Below are positions 7,556-14,509 of a stretch of 52,565 nucleotides of DNA, piece after piece. The notes below the pieces were generated by a model. It did not search any database and had not been told where the DNA came from. It was given only the letters and a program-made list of their open reading frames with translations. Origin of the DNA: Pyxidicoccus caerfyrddinensis (lineage in GTDB: Bacteria > Myxococcota > Myxococcia > Myxococcales > Myxococcaceae); the NCBI RefSeq assembly GCF_010894405.1, contig NZ_JAAIYA010000031.1, forward strand, positions 1 through 52,565, written 5' to 3'. Position numbers and translations under genes: made by a program. Each line of letters opens with the position of its first letter. Within the stretch, counting starts at the first letter, position 1.

Positions 7556-10500
7556 TCAGCCCTCCTCCCGGGCCGTCCGCCGCAGCACGCGTCCCGCCCA
7601 GGCGAGCGCTTCGGACGGAGTACGCCGGCTCGCCAGGTGCAGCAGCCCGCTCTCACTTCCCTCCATCACCACGCGGCCCGCGCCCTGCTCCTGTGCCGTC
7701 CCCGCCCGCCGCGCCTCGCGCTCCTTCGCACGTACCGCGTCCCGCGAAGCCACCGCCGTCGACACTTCGTCCAGCAGCCCCGCATCGCCTTCCAGCAGCT
7801 CCACGCGCACGGGCGCCGGGCGCACCACGTCGCCACGGAGGGTCTCCACCAGCGTGTAGCCCTCCAGCGGCGCCAGCACCTCCGCGAGGCCGAAGGCCGC
7901 GAGGCTCACGGCAATGCGGCGCACCCGCACTCCCGCGGGCCGCTGCGAGCCGGGCTCCGCCCAACCGATGCGCCCATCCGGCTCCACACGCTCCTCGTGC
8001 ACCGCCGTGCGGCCCAGGGACTGCGGCAGTGCGCGCACCACCGCCTCCAGCGCGGCCACCGGCGCATCGCCCAGTCCCTCGATGAGGACCGCCCGCGTGT
8101 CCGGCCCGCGCTCACGGCATGCGAGCTGGTGCGCCAGCCACTCCACCTCGTCCCGCAGGGCCACGACGCGAGGCCGGCAGCGGCGCAGCCGCTCCTCGGG
8201 AGACACCGGCTGGGGCACGGAGGAATAGGTCGGTCTGGGCCGGAGGCCACCGCGTCCGGGGTTGCGTGGCCAGTAGGGGTCGTAGTTGCGCTCGACTTCC
8301 TTCGGCACGGGCTGCTCCAGCTCCAGGAAGTCCCGCTCCGCCAGCTCGTTCTCGCGGATGTCCACCGCCTCCACCGCGAGGCGCTCCAGCCGCTCCACCA
8401 GTTCCACCGCTTCCGGGTGCACGTCCGCTTTCCGGGGCCGCGAGGCCTCGCGCGACGTGAGCGCGTCCAGCCGGGCCGCCGTCTCCTCCAGCACGCGGGA
8501 CACCTCGCCCAGCGACCAGCCGGAAGGGTCCGGCTCCGGCGCCCAGGTGGGCTCGCGCACCATCAGCTCCACGGACAGGCCCATGTCATCGCCCCGGCGG
8601 AACAGCTCCACCCGGGCGAGGTCCTCGGCGCCGCGCCGCACCAGGTGGTGGGCCAGGGGCACCGTGAGGCGCCGCTCCAGCGCGCGCTTGAGGGGACGCG
8701 CGCCGTAGCGCGGGTCATAGGCCTGCTCCACGAGCAGGTCCAGCAGCGCGGGCTCCACCTCCACCAGCACGTTGCCGCGGCGGATGCCCCGACGCGACAG
8801 CAGCGACTCCAGCGCGTGCTCCACCACCACGCGCAGCGCGGCGGGCGTCAGCGGGCGGAAGGGCACCACCCGGTCCAACCGGTTGAAGAACTCCGGACGG
8901 AAGAAGGCGCGCACCGAGGAGAGGTAGTGCGCCTCCGCGCTCTCGGCGGTGCGCGCGAAGCCGGTGCGTGCGGCCGCCTCGCGCACGCCCAGGTTGGACG
9001 TCAGCACCACCACCGCCTGGCGCGCGTCCACCGTACGGCCGGCGCCGTCCGTCAGCCGTCCCTCACCGAGGAACTGGAGCAGGGCGTCGAAGATGCGCGG
9101 GTGGGCCTTCTCCACCTCGTCGAAGAGCACCACGCAGAAGGGCTGGGTGCGCAGCGCGGTGGTCAGCTCCCCGTCCGGCGCGCCTGGCATGCCGAGCAGC
9201 CGGGTGATGCTGGACGCGGACACGAACTCCGACATGTCGAAGCGCACCAGCCGCCCCTCGCTGCCGAAGAGGGTGCGCGCCAGGGCCTTGGCCGTCTCCG
9301 TCTTGCCCACGCCAGTGGGGCCCACGAAGAGGTAGGTGGCCAGCGGCTTGTCCGGCGGCTGCAATGAGCGCTGCAGCGTGAGGATGGCGTCCACCACCGC
9401 GGACACCGCCTCCGGCTGGCCCGCCACCTGCGCGGCCAGCTCTCGCTCCAGCGTCTCGCGCGTCTTCGGCGGCGCGCTGCCCAGCACGAAGTCCGGCAGG
9501 CCCGTCTGCTCGCGCATGGCGGAGGTGACGTCCTCCTGCGTGAAGCGGCGCACGCCTCCCTCGTCGGTGCCGGGCCGCGACACCACCCGGCGCAGCAGCC
9601 GGACAGCCTTGCCCGGGAATGCCTCGTGCGCGACGAAGCGCTGCTGCAGGTCGAGCAGCGTCTCCAGCGCCAGCGGCGACAGCCGCACCGCACCGGCGTG
9701 GCTCGCGGCCTCCAACTCCCGCAGCGTGCCGAGCAGGGCGGGCAGCGTGTTGCGCGCATCCAGCGCGGGCACGTGCACCACGCGGAAGAGCGATGCGAAG
9801 GTGGGGGCCTCCTCGCGTACGCGCTCGAAGCGCTCCGGCGTGGACTCGGCCAGCACCGTCAGCTCGCCGCGCGCCAGGTGCGGCTCGATGTACTGCGCCA
9901 CGTTGGTGCGCTCGTTGCGCGTGCGCCCCGCGTAGACGAGCGAGGCCAGGTCGTCCACGTAGAGCAGGTCACCCACCTCCACCAGCTCCTGCACCACGCC
10001 GCGCGCGCGGGCCTCCCACTGTCCCACGTACATCATGCCGGCGATGAACTGGTTGCCGTCCACGCGCCACACATCGCGCCGGTTGCCGGCGGCGTCCTGC
10101 CGCGCGGTGAGGCGGCTGACCACCTCGTGCACCAGCGCCGTCTTGCCGGAGCCAGAAGGCCCCACCAGGACGATGGCCGCACCCTCGCGGCCTTCCAGCG
10201 CGTCCACCACCTCGCGCACCAGCGCCTCGCGGCCGAAGCAGCGCTCCAGCGCGCCGTCCCGCGCGCCATGGCTCAGGTTGCGCGCCACCGCGCGCAGCTC
10301 CACCAGGGACAGGCGGCGCCGGTTGCGGCGGGCCTCACGCTGCTCGGGCGTCTCCGGGGCTGGCTCGCCCTTCTTCTTCTCGGTGGCCTTGCGGCGGCGG
10401 GCCACGGTGGGGGGCTTGGGCGGCGTCCGGGGGAGGATGGTGGGCGCGTAGGCATCCACCTCCAGCAGCTCCAGCCGCTCGCGCCCGGAGGCCCAGGCCT

Positions 10501-10942
10501 CATCGAGATGGGTCAGGTCGCGCTCCAGGCACCACGCGGCCAGCCGGCGCGCGAGCGCCTGGGGCAGCGCATCCGGGGCGTTGATGGCGAAGCGCGCCTC
10601 GGGCAGCCGGGTGGGCGTCACCACCCAGAAGTCATCGCGCGGCCACTTCTCCAGCAGCACGGCCATGCGGCCCTTGAGGACGACGCGTGTGTTCTTCTCG
10701 CGGTCCCTCGCCTCCGTGTCCACCTTCACGTGGCGCAGCGCCAGGTGAGGGGGGAGCTGGTAGGCCGCGACATTGGCCGCGGGCTCCCTCTCGAAGCGCT
10801 CCATCACGGCGAGCGCCAGTTCGTCGCGCAGGCTGGAGAGGCTGGGGCCCACGCCGCTCAGCCGGGGCCAGAAGGCGGGCACCCACGCCTGCACCAGTCG
10901 TCCGCCGAGCGGCACCACCACCAGGGGCAGCTTGAGGTCCAT
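7556..10942 (-). CDS. ClpB-like double AAA+ ATPase with diverged release-factor-like C-terminus (protein B)
   Basis: The protein has 1128 residues. N-terminal unique domain 1-165, basic linker (ARRRKATEKKKGEP), then two AAA domains. Domain 1: Walker A GPSGSGKT (261-268); Walker B LLYVDDLASL has Asp331 in place of Glu; pore loop MMYVG. The position of the ClpB Arg fingers (RRF) reads SLF. Domain 2: Walker A GPTGVGKT (541-548), VVLFDEVEKA (D608-E609), LTSNLG, Arg finger in FFRPEFFNR, GARPLKR (747-753). The GYVG pore motif is replaced by MPGAPDGEL. Residues ~800-1128 are extra: helices, a Pro-rich linker, then a segment (~945-1050) that can be aligned with domain 2/4 of class I release factors. 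The ATG at 10942 lies 4 nt after the stop of the upstream paralog. Function unknown; the sequence suggests a subunit of a hetero-oligomer with proteins A and C. Confidence 0.87.
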   Translation of the reverse strand: MDLKLPLVVVPLGGRLVQAWVPAFWPRLSGVGPSLSSLRDELALAVMERFEREPAANVAAYQLPPHLALRHVKVDTEARDREKNTRVVLKGRMAVLLEKWPRDDFWVVTPTRLPEARFAINAPDALPQALARRLAAWCLERDLTHLDEAWASGRERLELLEVDAYAPTILPRTPPKPPTVARRRKATEKKKGEPAPETPEQREARRNRRRLSLVELRAVARNLSHGARDGALERCFGREALVREVVDALEGREGAAIVLVGPSGSGKTALVHEVVSRLTARQDAAGNRRDVWRVDGNQFIAGMMYVGQWEARARGVVQELVEVGDLLYVDDLASLVYAGRTRNERTNVAQYIEPHLARGELTVLAESTPERFERVREEAPTFASLFRVVHVPALDARNTLPALLGTLRELEAASHAGAVRLSPLALETLLDLQQRFVAHEAFPGKAVRLLRRVVSRPGTDEGGVRRFTQEDVTSAMREQTGLPDFVLGSAPPKTRETLERELAAQVAGQPEAVSAVVDAILTLQRSLQPPDKPLATYLFVGPTGVGKTETAKALARTLFGSEGRLVRFDMSEFVSASSITRLLGMPGAPDGELTTALRTQPFCVVLFDEVEKAHPRIFDALLQFLGEGRLTDGAGRTVDARQAVVVLTSNLGVREAAARTGFARTAESAEAHYLSSVRAFFRPEFFNRLDRVVPFRPLTPAALRVVVEHALESLLSRRGIRRGNVLVEVEPALLDLLVEQAYDPRYGARPLKRALERRLTVPLAHHLVRRGAEDLARVELFRRGDDMGLSVELMVREPTWAPEPDPSGWSLGEVSRVLEETAARLDALTSREASRPRKADVHPEAVELVERLERLAVEAVDIRENELAERDFLELEQPVPKEVERNYDPYWPRNPGRGGLRPRPTYSSVPQPVSPEERLRRCRPRVVALRDEVEWLAHQLACRERGPDTRAVLIEGLGDAPVAALEAVVRALPQSLGRTAVHEERVEPDGRIGWAEPGSQRPAGVRVRRIAVSLAAFGLAEVLAPLEGYTLVETLRGDVVRPAPVRVELLEGDAGLLDEVSTAVASRDAVRAKEREARRAGTAQEQGAGRVVMEGSESGLLHLASRRTPSEALAWAGRVLRRTAREEG

Positions 10943-10946
10943 GGTG

Positions 10947-13900
10947 TCAGTCCTCCTCCCGCGCGCCGAAGACGCGCCACTGCACCCACGCTTCCAGCAG
11001 CGCTTCCAGGTCCGGGCCCTCCGGCCCATAGCGCTGCTTCGCGCCGGTGCGCAGGTCCTCCAGCGAGCCGCCCACCATGTCGCTGGTGGAAGGACGCACC
11101 CGGCGCACCTCCTGCTTCGTCAGGGACTTCTCCAGGTCCGCCAGCGCGGGCATCGCGTGCAGGGACAGGGGCTGCGGCTCGAAGCGGGCACGCACCAGCG
11201 AGGCCTGGCTGCCCTCGACGAAGCGGTGCACGCCATGCTCACCCGCGAGCAGCAGCGGCAGCGTGCCGCCGGTGAGCTGCAGCGCATACGCGGCGGGTGG
11301 CGGCTTCAGCTCCTCCAGTGGCTTCTTCTTCTCCCAGCCCCAGAAGAGCGGGGTGTCCTTGCGTACGGGCTGCGGCTTCTCGCCTTCCTTCGGCTCGGCG
11401 GGCCTCAGCAGGGCGCGCTGGAAGGAGATGGACTGCGACGCCGCCCAGGCCTCGTACGCCTTCGCCAGCACGCACAGGTGTGGCCACGCGCCGCGTCCGG
11501 GGACGAGGTAGAGGGTGGCTCCACGCGAGGAGTGGAAGAGGCTGGCGTAGAGGCGCTCGCGCAGGGGCAGGAAGGTCCGCCGCAGCTGCGACACGTCGCG
11601 GGCCAGGGACTCCGCCTGTCCCACGGCGCGCGTGAGGTGCGCCTCGAAGAGGAGGTCCTCCACCGCCTCGGCCTGCTGCGCGCAGTCTCGGAAGGCCTTG
11701 TCCAGCTCGCGCGCCTCGGACGACTTGCGCGAGGACTCCTCGGCCAGGGCGCGCTCCTCCCAATAAGCCGGCTGCCGCGACGCCTTGTCGAAGACGGACA
11801 GCTCGCGGCGCAAGGCCAGCATGGGCTCGGAGCGGCTCCAGCGCTGCACTTCCGCGCGCAGGGTGGCCGACTCCTCCAGCACCTTCTCGATGGCCTGTCG
11901 TCCCAGGCCCTCGGCGTCGCCGCCCACGGCCTCCGCGCGCAGCGAAAGCCCCGCGTCACCGGCCTCCACATACAACTTCACCGCGCCGCCCCGGGGGTGC
12001 GCGGCGAGCCACGCCGCCACTGGCACCACCAGCTCCCGCTCCAGCGCGCGCTTGAGAGGCCGGGCACCGTAGCGCGGGTCGAAGCCGCGAGCCGCCAGCC
12101 AGTCCAGCGCGGAAGGGGAGACTTCCAGCCCCGCGTCGTGGAGGGACAATCCGGGGCGGCGGCACACGGCCTCCACCTCGCGCACCACCAGCCGGCGCAG
12201 CAGGTCCGCGGACAGCGGCGAGAAGACGACGACGTCATCCAGCCGGTTGAACAGCTCCGGGCGGAAGAAGCGCTGCACCTCGGCGAGGTAGTGCGCGCGC
12301 AGCGCGGCGGTGTCGGGCGCGCCGCCGGTGGAGTCGAAGCCCACGCGGGCCCGCCAGGTGTCCGCGCCCAGGTTGCTGGTGAGGACGAGCACCGCGTTGC
12401 GGAAGTCGGTGAAGCGGCCGGACGCGTCGGTGAGCCGGCCCTCGCCCAGCACGCCAAGCAGCGCGTCGTGCACGGCCGGGTGGGCCTTCTCCACCTCGTC
12501 CAGCAGCACCACGCAGAAGGGCTGGCGGCGCACCGCCGCGGACAGGTGCCCGGGCGTCTCGCCGTCGCCCAGGAGGCGCAGCAGCGCGTCCGGGCCGGCG
12601 TACTCGCCCATGTCCAGGCGGACCATGCGCTCCTTCGCGCCGAAGAGCAGCTCCGCCAGCGCCTTGGACAACTCCGTCTTGCCCACGCCGGTGGGGCCCA
12701 CGAAGAGCAGCACGCCCAGCGGACGGCGCGTGTCGGCGAGGCCCGCCTTCAGCACGGACACCACGGACGCGGCGCGTTCGACCGCGGCCTCCTGCCCCAG
12801 CACGCGCGTGGAGAGGAAGGCGCGCACCTGGCCCGCCTCGAGAGGCACATCGTCGCGCAGGAGGGACTCGGGGATGCCGGACTCGGAGGCGAACTGGCGG
12901 ATGGCGTCCAGGCGGGTGACGCGCGGCTGCGCGGCGTGCGAGCACGTGGCCAGCAGGCGGCGGAGGAAGGCCACCGCGTTGCCCACCTGCGCGCCGTAGG
13001 GCAGGAAGCGGCGGCAGAGGAAGCGCGCCTCGTCGAGCGCCTCGGGCAGCACCGCCAGCGGCTTCGGCCCCGCGTCGTCCTCGGCCACGCGCGCGAGGAT
13101 GCGGGCCAGTGCGTCCGGCTCCGGCTCCTCCACGCGCACCACGGAGAAGAGGCGGGCGAAGCTGGTGTTGCGGCGCTCCACCTGGGCCCACGTCTCCGGC
13201 GTGGCCTCGGCCACCACGGACACCTCGCGGGTGGCGAGCAGCGGCAACAGGAGCTGGGCCACGTTCTGGTCGCTGTGGGCGCTCTTGCCCGCGTCCAGCA
13301 GGTCCACCGCATGGCCCAGGGAGAGGAGCGCATGGGACTCGGCGGCCTCGCGGAAGCAGCGCACCACCTGCTGCTGCCAGTCGCCCCACATGCCCTCGCC
13401 CGCGATGAGGCGGCTGCCGTCGAGGAAGAAAAAGGGCCGGGCCTTCTCGGACGCGGTGGCGGTGGGGGCGCGCAGCGCCTGGGCGAGCGCGTGCAGCACC
13501 GCCGTCTTCCCGACTCCGGAGGGGCCCACCAGCACGACGGACTCGGCGTCCTTCGCGGCGAGGCGCGCGCGGAGCAGCGTCACCAGGGCGTCCTGCTCGT
13601 ACGCGGCGTCGAGCTGCCCGTCCTGCGCCAGCTTGTGCCAGGGCACCGCGATGCGGTCCAGCGTGGGCGTGGGCGGAGGCTTCTCCGGCTTCGCGCCCGA
13701 GTCGCGGCGGGCACGGCGGCGGCGCGGCTCCCACGTGTCCAGGTCCAGCGCGTTCTCGTCGTCGTCATCCAGGCCTGCGTCCGCCTTCTCGGAGGGCGCA
13801 TCCGGAGGCCGAGGCGGCGGGCGGATGTCCAGGTGGAGCTGGCGCGGGGTGAGGGTGGAGAGTGGGCCAGGCGTGGCCTGCACCTCCAGCTCCACCAGCG

Positions 13901-14351
13901 ACTCGGGTCCGTCCGGGCGCAGCGCGAGAAGACGCGCGTCGGAGAGCTCCTCCAGCTGCTTGCCCAGCCGCTCCGCCGCGTCACTGGGGAGTGACTTGCC
14001 CTGGAACCACAGGTGCGTGCCGAGGCGCGGGGCATGCAGTCCAGTGAAGGACTGGTGCGCGGGGGCGACGACGGCGGAGAAGGGCAGCGGCGAGACGGTG
14101 TCGTCCACCGTGCCCCAGACCTTGATGCCCGGGACTTCGAGCGTGTGGAGGACGCCGTCCGACGTGGCGATGAACTCGGGCACGCGGCGGGGGTGGACGC
14201 GGGTGAGCTGGTCATCCAGCGCGAGCGTCAGCTCCTCGGTGGCCTTCTCCAGCGTGTCCGCATGCACGGCGAGGGAGGGAAGGGCCAGCGGTGTGAGCGT
14301 GACCCGTCCGCTGGCATGTCGCTGCACCCAGCATTGAAAACGGAAGTTCAT
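10947..14351 (-). CDS. ClpB-like double AAA+ ATPase fused to an RF2-like module lacking GGQ (protein C)
   Basis: The protein has 1134 residues and is the first gene of the cassette. Residues 1-230: unique domain and acidic/basic linker. AAA domain 1: Walker A GPSGVGKT (276-283), but the Walker B line reads LLSLGHAVDL, with neither Asp nor Glu; pore loop GMWGDW. AAA domain 2: Walker A GPTGVGKT (552-559), VVLLDEVEKA (D618-E619), LTSNLG, FFRPELFNR (R697), GARPLKR (762-768), and no GYVG pore motif. Residues 840-1134 follow bacterial RF2: an N-terminal helical domain, LYLVPGRG...KAYEAWA like the RF2 AGSGGTEA...MYLRWA segment, GVHRF (1040-1044) like GVHRL, and a C-terminal DLRTG (1099-1103) identical to RF2. 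The GGQ catalytic domain that normally separates the last two is replaced by ~50 unrelated residues, and the SPF position reads SQA. A ribosome-related role is inference. Confidence 0.87.
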   Translation of the reverse strand: MNFRFQCWVQRHASGRVTLTPLALPSLAVHADTLEKATEELTLALDDQLTRVHPRRVPEFIATSDGVLHTLEVPGIKVWGTVDDTVSPLPFSAVVAPAHQSFTGLHAPRLGTHLWFQGKSLPSDAAERLGKQLEELSDARLLALRPDGPESLVELEVQATPGPLSTLTPRQLHLDIRPPPRPPDAPSEKADAGLDDDDENALDLDTWEPRRRRARRDSGAKPEKPPPTPTLDRIAVPWHKLAQDGQLDAAYEQDALVTLLRARLAAKDAESVVLVGPSGVGKTAVLHALAQALRAPTATASEKARPFFFLDGSRLIAGEGMWGDWQQQVVRCFREAAESHALLSLGHAVDLLDAGKSAHSDQNVAQLLLPLLATREVSVVAEATPETWAQVERRNTSFARLFSVVRVEEPEPDALARILARVAEDDAGPKPLAVLPEALDEARFLCRRFLPYGAQVGNAVAFLRRLLATCSHAAQPRVTRLDAIRQFASESGIPESLLRDDVPLEAGQVRAFLSTRVLGQEAAVERAASVVSVLKAGLADTRRPLGVLLFVGPTGVGKTELSKALAELLFGAKERMVRLDMGEYAGPDALLRLLGDGETPGHLSAAVRRQPFCVVLLDEVEKAHPAVHDALLGVLGEGRLTDASGRFTDFRNAVLVLTSNLGADTWRARVGFDSTGGAPDTAALRAHYLAEVQRFFRPELFNRLDDVVVFSPLSADLLRRLVVREVEAVCRRPGLSLHDAGLEVSPSALDWLAARGFDPRYGARPLKRALERELVVPVAAWLAAHPRGGAVKLYVEAGDAGLSLRAEAVGGDAEGLGRQAIEKVLEESATLRAEVQRWSRSEPMLALRRELSVFDKASRQPAYWEERALAEESSRKSSEARELDKAFRDCAQQAEAVEDLLFEAHLTRAVGQAESLARDVSQLRRTFLPLRERLYASLFHSSRGATLYLVPGRGAWPHLCVLAKAYEAWAASQSISFQRALLRPAEPKEGEKPQPVRKDTPLFWGWEKKKPLEELKPPPAAYALQLTGGTLPLLLAGEHGVHRFVEGSQASLVRARFEPQPLSLHAMPALADLEKSLTKQEVRRVRPSTSDMVGGSLEDLRTGAKQRYGPEGPDLEALLEAWVQWRVFGAREED

Positions 14352-14410
14352 GGAGAAGGCTCACGCTAGCACGGCGCGGCACAGCGACGGCGCGGGCCCG
14401 GGGGAGCTGA

Positions 14411-14429
14411 CGGGCTCTCGCGGAGCCCG
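14411..14429 (-). terminator. Hairpin after the LamG gene
   Basis: CGGGCTC and GAGCCCG form a perfect 7-bp stem with a 5-nt loop. It lies in the 158-bp gap between the LamG gene stop (14510) and the start of the AAA+ cassette (14351), so it probably separates the two transcription units. No T-run follows. Confidence 0.4.
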
Positions 14430-14509
14430 CGCTCCATGCGCGTGTCCTCGTCGGGCGGGAGGGGCGGGCGCCCAGGCCCGGCCTCTCCCTGGTGACCTTC
14501 AGCGCGTCG

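Noticed and set aside
10773..13994. A 1073-codon plus-strand open frame antisense to the AAA+ cassette
   Set aside because: Shadow of the minus-strand AAA+ gene; composition is Arg/Gln/Leu-rich with no domain, while the minus strand has full Walker and sensor motifs.
5263..14351. The three AAA+ genes as extra ClpV proteins of a second T6SS
   Set aside because: They lack the D2 GYVG pore motif and D1 Walker B, have unrelated N-terminal domains, and no tss genes are adjacent.
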